Positions 1-9,645 of a stretch of DNA of 64,000 bases are shown piece by piece. The position numbers were made by a program, and so were the translations under genes. Below the pieces are notes generated by a model that did no database searches, was not told where the DNA came from, and was given only the letters and a program-made list of their open reading frames with translations. How positions within the stretch are numbered: the first letter of the stretch is position 1; every line of letters starts with the position of its first letter. The stretch covers positions 65,618,607 through 65,682,606 of the forward strand of contig CM031596.1 in the NCBI GenBank assembly GCA_018398815.1, in the 5' to 3' direction. Origin of the DNA: Conus ventricosus (lineage: Eukaryota; Mollusca; Gastropoda; Neogastropoda; Conidae).

Positions 1-345
1 TTGGTTTGCAATTAGGCTGGGGAAATACCGATCAGAGCCTACATTATTTACAGAAAACCCTCTGAAAATGCTAAATGGATGGACAACTTCACTGCCATGA
101 TGGATGCAGCATCCCTAAATGCTACAGAAAGTTGACTACTCGGTGACTTTAACTTTGATCTGTTGAAACCTCAGGAGTCATGGACAAATATCTTTTCCTC
201 ATACAACTGGCCCTTACCCGTGCGTGTGACTTCTTCCAGCAGAACACGTATTGACCATATTTATGTCATTGACCCACAAAACATAATTGAACAAAATGTT
301 CATGTGAATAGTTATAGTGACCAGTTTCCAGAATGTGTCACATAG
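1..345 (+). pseudogene. LINE endonuclease domain fragment
   Basis: Translation gives a GDFNFDLL motif, where the Asn-containing block is part of the endonuclease/exonuclease/phosphatase active site. Further on come SSSRTRIDHIYV residues, the conserved C-terminal block of LINE endonucleases that contributes the catalytic Asp-His. A stop codon just before LLGDFN (near 135) and the loss of frame after 345 show it is dead. The start of the domain lies left of the window. Confidence 0.75.
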
Positions 346-902
346 ACAAAAATGGAACTGAAATTCCCCAGACAGATCACAAGCATCACAAACATGTAAT
401 ATATAGATCCTTTGCAACAGTTCAGCGGGAGAGCTTTCTTGTTGATCTCCTCCACTTCCAGTTTTCCAATTTCTGCAATTATGCTACTCCAGAAGACGCT
501 GTAGAGTACTGGCTACAAACGTTAAAGACAGTTTATGTCAGACATGCTCCATTCAAAACACACAGAGTGAAGCACTCTCCTAAATCTAAATGGATGACTG
601 ATGAAATACGAACTGCAATATTCTTTCGCGAAGATCTTGAGACAGGAGGGAAAGCAGAATTAACAATACAGAGAAATAAGGTTAATTCACGCAAACGAGC
701 TGCGCAAAATAAATATTACATGGATCTTTGTTTCTTCCGAACAAAATTCTGAGTCAATATAGACAGGTATAGCAGAACGTGGGAGATAAACATCCCAATC
801 TAAGACAGGTCATATAAGCTACGTCACGCCAAACAAACTCAATAAAAATTCAACTGTGGCAGAAAGGACCACTAAACAAAATCACGCTCAACCAAATTAC
901 CA

Positions 903-1790
903 ATGTTCTGCAATTCTATGAATACTCATTCCCAAATGACGGTACCCTTCATGCCTGTAACTGATGTTTATTATTCCTTGTGTCATGTGGAGGAGACGGG
1001 AAGTCGTGGATTCAATGGAATTGATGGTAACATTCTAAAACTCTCAGCTCCAATCACATCTGAAACACTTAAACATATCTACACCTTGTGCACCGAAAAT
1101 TGGCGCTTTCCAACAAAGCTCCAAGTTGCGAAAGTCTTTCCCTTCTACAAATCTGTGACTATCCAGAATCAATCAAAACGACTATCTATTTTGCCAGTAT
1201 TATCCAAACCCTTAGAAAAACACATTAATAAACACATTAACGATCAGATGAGTCATGTAATCCACTGAGAAATAGTCGATCTAGTCTCAGAAAAAATGTC
1301 ATACTTCTCTGACAACTTTAGTAGATCACTGGCACATAAATATAAATGGAAATACATTTTGTGGAACGTTGTTTGTTGATTTTGCAAAGGCTTTTGATGT
1401 CACTGACCACAATTTATTTTGTATTAAAGAAAAAAACGAAAAATAATTGTGTGCCAGAAAATGCGCTTCAACTGATTTCAATATGTCGATCTTCATTCTT
1501 CAACATTCAATATACCTGTCAGATATGGAGGAACGCAGGGCTCAGTGTTAGATCCTCTCCTCTCCTATTTTCTATCTATGTAAACGATCCCCCTCTTCAA
1601 ATTGAAGAATCTTGTGAACTTTTTTGTGGTTACACAACGATTCCTATACACAGTTCTGACCTTTATCGCACCACCATACAAAACTGTTGACATTTTAAGT
1701 GATCGGTGCGGTATGAATCATATGTCACTAAACCCCAGTAAGACTAACATTATGGTCATAACAACCCGTCAAAGACGCCAAAATATATAA
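903..1790 (+). pseudogene. LINE reverse transcriptase fragment
   Basis: The blocks lie in shifting frames. A fingers region covers about 980-1260. FVDFAKAFDVTDH (about 1366-1410) is RT motif A with its catalytic Asp. GTQGSVLDP then PLLFSIYVNDPP (about 1530-1595) are separated by a frameshift. The expected F/Y-A-D-D catalytic motif is replaced by a CGY-like string near 1620-1640, followed by a SLNPSKTNIMV-like thumb block. Loss of the catalytic Asp pair plus frameshifts means no activity. Confidence 0.75.
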
Positions 1791-2360
1791 CAGTCCCCTT
1801 CTATTTTTATCAACAATGTGAGAACTGAAGAAGTAGACAATCGTCGTGTTCCATGCTTGATGATTAACACTCTTTCACAGACTGCTCACATCTAATTATT
1901 ATGCAAAATAGCATCCAGACAAAAGCATTAATTATGAAAGACAAAGCGCTTCTTTTTTTTTTTTTTACTTTCATGCCATTAACTTTTATGCCATAAAATT
2001 ATTTTCAAATGCATGTAGGCCTATACTCTCTTCAATCAATTACTGTTCAACACTATTTGACTTAGCCAGCGCAAATTCAATAAAACTTTTAACCAGCGTC
2101 TGTGAACGTGCCCTTAGAGCAGTTCTGAAATCACGGAGGCTTATAGAATGGGATTATATTCAAGTAGGAGTTCTTCCAATAACGGATATGTTTGCTATTA
2201 TTAGAGGAAACACGTGTACAACGTTGTACCTGGATTAGCCCTGCAAACTATTCAATCCAAATTTTCCATACAAGTCTTCATTACTCTGGCCCTCTTCTCT
2301 GGAATTCGCTTCCGCCTGAGCTTAAATGCCATCGAAGCTCAGAACCTTAAAGAAACACAC

Positions 2361-2818
<458 letters not shown>

Positions 2819-2879
2819 AAATTAGAGTCAAAAGACCACTCAGAAGTCTAAAAATGCTCAACCAATATATATATATATA

Positions 2880-2969
2880 AGAGAACAGTAATATGCCGAC
2901 TCTAGGCCACTTTCGCCTCAACCAGTTTTCGGGCGAAAGTGACCTAGAATCAGCATATTACTGTTCTCT
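2880..2969. repeat. Left terminal hairpin palindrome
   Basis: The arms 2880-2917 and 2932-2969 (38 nt each) are complementary apart from three positions, all C/T differences. They flank a 14-nt loop. The loop and the inner ten or so stem pairs are the same as in the right terminal hairpin, read in reverse complement. The middle of the stem differs from the right one, yet both arms agree with each other. Confidence 0.92.
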
Positions 2970-3070
2970 GACAAGTAAGACTTCAATAACCAAAAAATAA
3001 CGATTATCTACAAACAAACATACTGTGTAGGGTTATCCGTTTTCAATACTAATTTACTAAACTTTTCAGA
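2880..3070. repeat. Left terminal inverted repeat of the Polinton-like element
   Basis: Matches the reverse complement of 18282-18461 with a few differences, including about 11 extra bases near 3000 on the left. The inner part contains the last codons of the ATPase gene, so part of a coding region is duplicated at the other end of the element. Confidence 0.9.
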
Positions 3071-3618
3071 TTTCAGTTTTTGTTTAATCCTGTGTTTTTC
3101 CTGGTCATTTTCAATAACATCATTTTCACGCAAACATTCTTCAAATGAGTCTCTGTCTTTCATGTGAAATAACACTACAGTCTTTAACTGTTCTCTAAAG
3201 TCTTTTAAAACTGAGTTATATTTTTGACATAAAATCCACACACTTATTCCAGCATGTCTTCCACTGAAAGCCAGTTTTGACAAAGTATTTCTTTTTTTAA
3301 CTATGTCTCTTTCTGCCGAACAGTCATCTATAATAAATAGTGTTTGCGTTCCTTCAAACAGTCTATAAAACTGTTCTAAACACTCACTCAGTTTATTGCT
3401 AGGATTAACTAAATATATGTCATCATCTGTCCATATAAACCTTCTATCATGATATGCTTTGTTCCATTTAAGTGTTGGACAGAAACCACAATATGATTAA
3501 AATTATAACGATAAACTGTTTGTAACAGGTCGAGGATAAATATTGTTTTTCCACAACCAGTCTGCCCACAAATCATTGAACAATGAGGAGTTTTGTCATA
3601 AAGTTTAACCTGCTCCAT
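3008..3618 (-). CDS. Genome-packaging ATPase (HerA/FtsK-like), one frameshift
   Basis: A P-loop ATPase of about 203 residues that in this family pumps DNA into capsids. The start at 3618 is followed by a short lead and Walker A GQTGCGKT at about residues 18-25. Walker B is LFIIDD near 3335-3350. A downstream RHAGISVW block resembles the sensor region of FtsK/HerA-type viral ATPases. A single-base frameshift near 3475-3480 splits the frame, just where the expected C-P-T-L block begins. The rest is open to the stop at 3008. The stop and last roughly 20 codons lie inside the left terminal inverted repeat. Gene X lies 17 bp upstream on the same strand, suggesting a co-oriented virion gene group. 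Identity is firm from the Walker motifs and context. Confidence 0.88.
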
Positions 3619-3635
3619 AGTTTTATAACAGAACT

Positions 3636-4490
3636 TAATCTAATCCAGTTATTATTTTTATCATACTCTCTGTCAAAACTTGTTCAGTATAATAAAACCC
3701 TACGAGGCCTAAATGTGTAAGATTAATCCAATTCAGTTCTGTAAGATTGTTTCTATTTAAGTCAACATTGATTTTGTTGCTTGTTGTTATGATCTTAATA
3801 TCCTCGCCATTGTGAAGAACGACGATGGTAACGTTAGACGTTTAACGTCTAAGTTTTGCCAGCTAATATTAATTCCTTTTATAAGGTCATCACTAACGCC
3901 TACAACCCCATCCCTCTCCACATCTTTAAAGACAGAAATTTCAAATATCATTGTGAACGTGTCTCCTAATTTTCTGCTTGAAAGAACTGTAATTTTGTAG
4001 AAGCTTTTTTTACAACTGTTTCTTTTCTGTGGAGGATGTACTGTTTTTTCCCATACGGCGTTATTTCAATTTCTTTCCGACTATTGTCGTCCGGCATAAG
4101 ACTTACATGTAAAGGACCAGAGTTGAATGCTTTTCTGAAACTTTTTTGACGGCTAAAATATGTAAATGGGCTTATGAATTCAAATTTTATATCCCATTCT
4201 AAATATGGTTCTAAGTGCCATTTGAGGTCAGGTTTTCGAACTATTTTATATTCATACTGGCCAACATTATTTGCCTCTAGATTGCGCAGTTGTTCTAGTT
4301 TAGGAAAACTTTTTGCTGTCGCCAACCTCTTTGCGTTTATAATCACCATCTTAGTGTACTCAAAACCATACAAAGCGCCTATCTCACCATTTTGTTCAAA
4401 GTCCGCAACGTCTGCAAGGTCTTTTAATTCTAAAGTTATACACCTCACAGGCGCTAATGTAACTCCTGGTTCTTCTGGCCCACGCGACAT
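3636..4490 (-). CDS. Gene X, unrecognised Polinton protein (about 284 aa, frameshifted)
   Basis: Starts MSRGPEEPGV at 4490, 18 bp after the end of gene Y, and ends GLD-stop at 3636, 17 bp before the ATPase start. It is open for 174 codons to 3966. It then continues in other frames: a stretch with EISVFKDVERDGVV (about 3850-3990) and a last stretch with TIVVLHNGEDIKII (to 3636). Two indels thus break it in this copy. The composition suggests a beta-rich protein with alternating short hydrophobic strands and no signal peptide or membrane segment. The position beside the packaging ATPase suggests a virion component, possibly a minor capsid protein, but I do not recognise the family. Confidence 0.65.
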
Positions 4491-4507
4491 TATTTTTTAG
4501 TAACGTA

Positions 4508-5106
4508 TTATTTTATTTCTAAAACAATGTGCAGGTTATCACATTTCACGACTTTCCCTGTTTTGTCTGCAATTTTTATATTAATGATCCAACCCTCCCA
4601 CAAACTAATCTTTTAAACTGTAAATTAGGGAATTGTATAATTTCATAATCGCAATATGCAGCTTTCCCTGATGGAAGAGCTCTTAAAACAGTTGAGGGCC
4701 TTCCATCATATAAGTTTTCATCAGTGCTCAGCTCATCCAAATGAACATAGAGTAATGAATGTAATGCAAGATCGAGCGGACTTTCTCCCTCATAAGTAGT
4801 TTTGGTCGGTGTAACTCTAAATCTATAATTGTTAGCCGTAAAGCCTAACATTTTAGCTAGCTCTTTATCAAAATAGTAACCTCCTTCTTCTTCAGGCTTG
4901 AATGTTAACATTGTTTTCAGATTTGCATTGTTAAGTTTGAGAGTAATGTCAAAGTTACTCATTGCTTCTTTTAGTGAGCAAAACCCGTAATAACCATCAG
5001 GTATTGTTAACTGGCTAACTTTGTTCCCTGATTTGTCAACTTTTAGAACCGTATTATTCTCCTTGGCTTCGCTTATATAAACCATACGACTTTGTAGAAT
5101 ATTCAT
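4508..5106 (-). CDS. Gene Y, candidate minor virion protein (about 199 aa)
   Basis: The start is taken at 5106 (MNILQSRMVYIS); in-frame sequence above it is an artefact of the opposite gene's leader. The frame stays open to 4576. One indel near 4615 then moves it to a frame reading ISLWEGWIINIKIADKTGK and ending LEIK at 4508. Features include a GYYGFCSL...AM block, a FDKELAKMLGF block (about residues 70-115) and beta-strand-like alternation. Similar glycine-tyrosine and LGF patterns occur in minor capsid or penton proteins of large DNA viruses; that assignment is inference only. Y, X and the ATPase are closely spaced and co-oriented. Y is divergent from W across about 110 bp. Confidence 0.6.
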
Positions 5107-5216
5107 GGAGCGCGACCGTTTTGGCCCCGCAATTGTTATCAATAGCCATGTTCTAAAAACGAAGGACGGTCTTGAGTTGTTATTGTTACAAACATTTTTT
5201 AAAACAAAATTAAAAA
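5107..5216. promoter_or_regulatory. Intergenic divergent promoter region between genes Y and W
   Basis: A 110-bp gap separates the divergent starts. The W-proximal half (about 5180-5216) is nearly pure A/T, with a TTTTTTAAAACAAAATTAAAA-like tract ending at the W start codon. The same A/T tract directly before ATG recurs at most genes of the element. Confidence 0.5.
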
Positions 5217-6401
5217 TGAGTGCATTCAAATATACTGATGCAAATATTCTGTTGGGCCGCACTACAATCTTAAAAAATATAGCAACTGATACTCTTGACA
5301 TTGCTGTGACCCAGACTGCTCTTTTCATAAAAGGTGAGTACTCCATTGAAGAGCTATCTTAACCCCCTATTGAAAAGAGCACATCCAGAAAGCGTGGTTT
5401 AGTCATCCGATGCAGTTTTATCAGACCAGTTAAACTTTGCTGTGTCTTGTGCATCAACTGGGTGTGGAGTGTCGTATGCTGATCATTTAAATCACCATGA
5501 TCCTTTGGTGAAGTCAGTGTACAGATTTCATTTTTATTACACCTTCAGACGTATTTTGACTGAACTGCAAGCGCCATTACCAATGACAAACCATTTAATC
5601 CATTCAGCAACAGAATAGACATGAAGGCTTTTGAAAGGATCTGTAACGAATTCAATATTAACATCAAGACAGACTTTAGACAAAAGTTGGATCTTAATCA
5701 TGGCCTAGGCGTCATTTATTTTCGGGGCACGCACAGAAAGTATAACTATGACTGGCGTTCTCCTTTCAAAATTGTTCGGCCTGGTCCATAGAGCAAGAGC
5801 ATCAAAACAGCATGGACAAACATTTATCTTAGACACTTCTAAGGGCCTAACCAGGGCGGGAATAGAACGAATAAACGACTCTATTCGTACTTACGTTTGG
5901 TGTTTGCTAGGTTCGCAAGCACAGCAAGATCGAGCATAACTGATCCTTCTACTGGCTTTGACGCACAAAAAACAATACTTAGCAAATTTAGAGGACGCCA
6001 TTAATTCTACAGTGATTTACCTTCAGTATTCAAAGGTACCAACATGTTTTACAATACGCAAGATCGAAAGTTAGACTTTGCTGTTGGCACTGGTTTATAC
6101 ATGCTGCCATCTGACCTCAGACTCCAGATAGGTACAATAATAAACTATAATAATGAAATTCTTATAGCAGGCAATGAACAGAAGGTTGGGAAAAACGACA
6201 TAAATTCTGAGCCAGTAATATTACAAACAATAAAGAACACCCAAGATTAAGTCATCTAATCCCCGAAGTCCAACCCCCCAAAGTCATTGAAGACTCAGCA
6301 AGCTCGCGGACTCTGTTCGCGATGACCATGAATATGAAAAGACAGCGCTTGTTCTTGGATTAACTGGCATAGGATTACTTGGTCTTTATCTTACTAAATA
6401 G
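5217..6401 (+). CDS. Gene W, unrecognised protein with C-terminal membrane segment (about 395 aa, frameshifted)
   Basis: Starts MSAFKYTDANILLG at 5217 directly after an A/T tract. Coding-like frames then follow one another: a stretch with DHLNHHDPLVKSVYRFHFYY (about 5470-5570), one with MKAFERICNEFNI...YFRGTHRKYNYDW (about 5620-5760), KGLTRAGIERINDSIRTYVW (about 5840-5905), and RKLDFAVGTGLYMLPSDLRLQIGTI (about 6066-6140). The end is a hydrophobic stretch TALVLGLTGIGLLGLYL before the stop at 6399-6401. At least five indels break it. The final helix suggests a tail-anchored or virion membrane-associated protein. Its 3' end overlaps that of gene Z by 8 bp. Function unknown. Confidence 0.6.
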
Positions 6402-7568
6402 TAAACCCAACTATTACAAGAACTAATGTCCATAAGTGCTCGGCCATAAAGCCAACTACTTTGCTTGCAGTAGACAAAAGCCAGCTGACAATACTCCCCA
6501 ATATTCCTGGTAAAGCGTCTATAGCTTTACCAGCTAATTTTTTAATAAATTCGCAAGATGATCAAGCTGTTTTTTTACCCATGATTTATCAGGTGGAGGC
6601 GATGGCGGCGGAGGCACTGAACTTTGGCCACGCCGCCTGTAATAGCCAACACCAATGTACTTATTGCAAATCCTAAGGCAGTTATAACGCTTGCTATGTG
6701 ACTCCTTGCTCTCTAAACAGTGTTCGTATTCGTTCTGCTAGTGTCGTGTCTTCATATAAAATTTTTTCGATAGTTTCTCTTATTCTATTCACTTGAGTTC
6801 GTAATTGGTCTCGGTTAGTAGTCAGCGCTTCTAGTCTTGCTGATCTTTCTTGTTCAGATTTTTTAGTCTTTGGGTTATTCTTTCTTTAATATCAGGCCCT
6901 ACGATGCGGTCGTCAGCCTCAACGAGTTTTTCTTTTTCTCTTTTTATATGCCATCTAGTTCACCTAGTTTTGCTAAATTGTTTGTTAATTCGCCTCTGAT
7001 GCTTCTCAAAGCATGATCAAGGGCCGCTATTCTCGCATGGGTAGCGGTGAGTCGTGTATAGTCTTTAATGCTGTTTCTTCTGAAAAACTGTTTCTGCTTC
7101 TATTGCATTTATTATTTCATCTGCCGATTGATTTAATTCTTCAAGTTCCATGTTTGTATTTGGTTAGCTGTTGGGAGTTCCTGCAGTGTGTTTTGAAGTT
7201 TAGAAACTGCCTCCGCCTTAATTTTGCCTAACAAGACCAAGGCGATTTTGTTCTTTCACACTGAGTCTTTGTATAATTGTACTCTTGGCTAAAAACTTTG
7301 ATGGGTCTGGCTTAGTTGTAAGCCGAACAAGTTGCCCTTGGTCGTTTTTTACAGACAAATGATCATCTTTTTAATTCAAAATCATTTGGGTCTATAAATT
7401 CGGGAGGTTCTTGACCTAAACTTTCGTAAAATGATTTTAACCTTACTTTCTGTTAATTCATGCCGCATTGAGAGCGTTGAGCGATGTTGTATTAAAGGGA
7501 TCATTTCACTCATGTCGTCTCCAGGATCAAAAACATCATAAATCTTCTTCATCTTCAATTCCTGCCAT
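6394..7568 (-). CDS. Gene Z, coiled-coil protein with proline stretch and hydrophobic C-terminus
   Basis: Starts MAGIEDEEDL at 7568 with an acidic N-terminus. Lysine/glutamate-rich, coiled-coil-like stretches follow in several frames (for example ELEELNQSADEIINAIEAE near 7080-7150, and KEKLVEADDRIVGPDIKERI near 6870-6930). Next come a hydrophobic helix with VITALGFAISTLVLAITGG (about 6630-6690), a PPPPSPPPDKSW linker (near 6590), and a terminal hydrophobic region including IVSWLLSTASKVVGF to the stop at 6394. The gene is strongly frameshifted. It is divergent from the capsid-like gene across 38 bp of almost pure A/T. It could be a membrane-associated or attachment-type virion protein; that is inference. 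Confidence 0.55.
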
Positions 7569-7606
7569 GTTTTTAAATAATTATTTTTTTATTTTGCTTC
7601 ATAAAA
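7569..7606. promoter_or_regulatory. 38-bp A/T-rich divergent promoter between gene Z and the capsid-like gene
   Basis: The only sequence between two divergent start codons. It is about 90% A/T, with TTTTAAATAATTATTTTTTT-like content. Transcription in both directions would have to start here or inside the genes. Confidence 0.6.
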
Positions 7607-8867
7607 ATGTCACAAGCACATGGCTCGATTCTTGACCCGCATAGAAGACTGAAAGAACCCTTTGGCGTGAAGGGAAATAAGCGGACTATTACTGTCCAAA
7701 ATAATCCATCTACTATTGATGCAGATCAAATTCTTACTGTCAAATTTCCAGACCTAGGAGCAAATGACGTGATTGTGCCAGGCTCTGCGCGTCTTACTTT
7801 CAAAATAGCGCTCGATTCAACAACAGACCCAAACAGGACAGTTGTACAGAATCTGGGACGGGCAATCGTTAAAAAATTTCTATAAAACTTGAGGGGCAAG
7901 AAAATTTTCTTTACACAATGCAGACATATTTTTAACTATTCTGATCTATGGCTAACCGGGACTGAAAGGGCTGACTTTGCGTTTCAAGGAATAGAAAATG
8001 AAGAAGCACTAAAACATAGAATAGGTGCCGCAGATACTAAAGACGGCAAAAAGTATGTGGCTGTAAATTTTGCGTTTGGAAATCGCTTTTCCATTCCCTT
8101 AGATTTTGAGTTGTTAAAAGCGCATGCGCCATACTTTCAAGGAGCATTAAAAGACAGATTGTCATATGAACTAACTTTAATGATACAAACGGGTTATCAA
8201 ATCATCAGACACCGAAGCAAAGTACAGCATTTCTGACATCTCGTTAGAGTTTGACGTTGTTAGCACCCCTAATTTAGCAAGGCTGATTGAACAACAATAT
8301 CAGTCAAAATTAGCAATATATTACGAAAGAGTGATTCATCATACAACATACCCTAGAAGCAGGGCAGACACTATATGGAATTTTAGTTTTAGCGTCTCAG
8401 CAAGATCGCTTAAAGGTATTTTATTGCTGTGTGAAGATGAAGAACCATTCAAAAGAGGAAGTGAAAAGTTTTTTAATCCAAAAATAACGAAAGTACAATG
8501 TTCGATTGAGGGCAGTCCTAACCAAATCTATGCTAGCGGGCTTAACACCTTATCAGCATTTTGATGAAATAAGAAAACTGTTTGGAGGTGGGAGGTGTAG
8601 AAATCAACAGTTGACCTTGTGGCTAAGATCTACACCTTCACAGCGTAAGACTGATGATTATTTAACAACAAAATACGGTTTATGGATTGACCTAAGGTCA
8701 ACGGAGGATAATCAGTTACATGGAAGCGGGAGAACTGTGAGAGACGTAATAAACAATCAAATTGATAAAGAAGAAGAAGCCGATAAACCGCTTAATGTAC
8801 ATTTGTTTTTAATATATATGCGCAGCTGAATATTGAAAATAACAGATTAAAAGATATACAATACTAA
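7607..8867 (+). CDS. Capsid-like virion protein (tentative major capsid), about 420 aa, frameshifted
   Basis: Starts MSQAHGSILDPHRRLKEPFG at 7607. Successive frames give a continuous protein. It includes DQILTVKFPDLGANDVIVPG (near 7720-7790), NRFSIPLDFELLKAHAPYF (near 8080-8140), a block ARSLKGILLLCEDEEPF (near 8400-8450), FFNPKITKVQCSIEG (near 8470-8510) and YGLWIDLRSTEDNQLHG (near 8680-8730), and ends IQY at 8867. It is beta-rich with aromatic strand patterns and no transmembrane segment. Length, composition and its place ahead of V and the polymerase fit a jelly-roll capsid protein of Polinton-type elements. The fold is inferred, not shown. Frameshifts lie near 7885, 8200, 8330 and 8600. 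Copy B lacks this gene because it starts downstream. Confidence 0.6.
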
Positions 8868-8891
8868 ATTATTTTTATTTATATAAAAAGC

Positions 8892-9589
8892 ATGTCTGTT
8901 CAGGTTTATCCAAATGTGCCTACAGCGCCGCCAAAAGAAGAGATAGTAGAAACCCCTAACATAAAAACCTTTAGATTAACAAACATTACGCAAATGCAAC
9001 AAAAACTAGAGCAGGACCTTTCAAAATACAGCAAAACCAAACGAAGGTATCTGTGCCTTTAATGCTGTTACATATGTTAACTACTGGAACATCGACTATA
9101 AGCGCTCTATCAGCAGGAACGAGTGTTGGTCTTTTAGCAACGGGCATAGGCGCACCCGCAGCTTTACCTCTAGGAGGTTTGTCTTTAGCTCTCGGCTGTG
9201 TTCATTAGCTGTAAGTGCGGCTGGCAAAAAATTAAAAACTAAACTCCAAAAGCAACAGCTATGGTTCAACTAATAACAGCTAAACTTAGCTCGTTTAAAC
9301 TGACAATAAATAAAGCGCTAGTTGACTCAAACATCACGGATGAAGAATTTAATCGTTTACAGGCCCGATTTTGATGACTACAAAAGACAAAAGTTTGATC
9401 TTCAAAGAAAGGCGAGGACAAGTTTTTCTCAACAGCCAGACGCCGAGCAGATAAAAAGGAATGCTTAAAAAAAGTAAACGAGACATTAAACTCTGTTCTA
9501 AACAGCTCACAGTAACAACGCCAAAAGGTGTTTATACTTTAGTTTATGAGTCCAAGCGCAAAAAGACCGTTGATATTGATTCTGATTAA
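8892..9589 (+). CDS. Gene V, membrane protein with central hydrophobic region (about 230 aa)
   Basis: Starts MSVQVYPNVPTAPPKEEIVE at 8892, after an A/T tract. An N-terminal helix follows (ITQMQQKLEQDLSKYSKTKRR). Next is a long small-residue hydrophobic region (about 9080-9215, including SVGLLATGIGAPAALPLGGL), suited to two membrane passes. A helical, charged C-terminal half (ITDEEFN..., RRADKKE-like) ends TVDIDSD at 9589. Single-base indels near 9050, 9200, 9260, 9370 and 9420 break the frame here; several are absent from copy B and vice versa. This kind of glycine/alanine-rich membrane protein upstream of the polymerase occurs in related animal elements. Role unknown, perhaps capsid or membrane assembly. 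Confidence 0.6.
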
Positions 9590-9645
9590 GCCGTTGTATT
9601 TTTTTTAATTTAAATAAATATGTTGGCTTAGAAAAGAAAGACAGC
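9590..9645 (+). promoter_or_regulatory. Leader of the DNA polymerase gene with a three-codon upstream ORF
   Basis: An A/T tract (9598-9619) ends in an ATG that opens only M-L-A-stop (9620-9631). The polymerase ATG follows at 9646, 14 bp downstream. The arrangement is identical in copy B. The longer downstream frame with conserved family content decides the start at 9646. Confidence 0.5.

Larger units (their letters stand above)
1..2360 (+). mobile_element. Degenerate non-LTR retrotransposon (LINE), APE endonuclease plus reverse transcriptase
   Basis: The plus strand carries, in order, remnants of an apurinic-type endonuclease (to about 345), a linker with an RVKHSP/KWMTDEI-like motif (about 480-640), and reverse transcriptase blocks (about 900-1790). 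A C-terminal-like tail fades out near 2360. All three frames are used in turn and stops are frequent, so the copy cannot make a protein. The endonuclease-RT order is typical of CR1/L2/jockey-type LINEs; the clade is not resolved. The 5' end lies outside the window, and no poly(A) or target-site duplication was found. Confidence 0.8.

Noticed and set aside
4174..4500. Plus-strand 108-codon frame opposite gene X
   Set aside because: Shadow of the minus-strand gene, with no A/T leader before its start; spacing with Y and ATPase favours the minus strand.
6461..6676. Plus-strand 71-codon frame
   Set aside because: Shadow of the gene Z C-terminal part, whose hydrophobic and proline-rich minus-strand reading is more protein-like.
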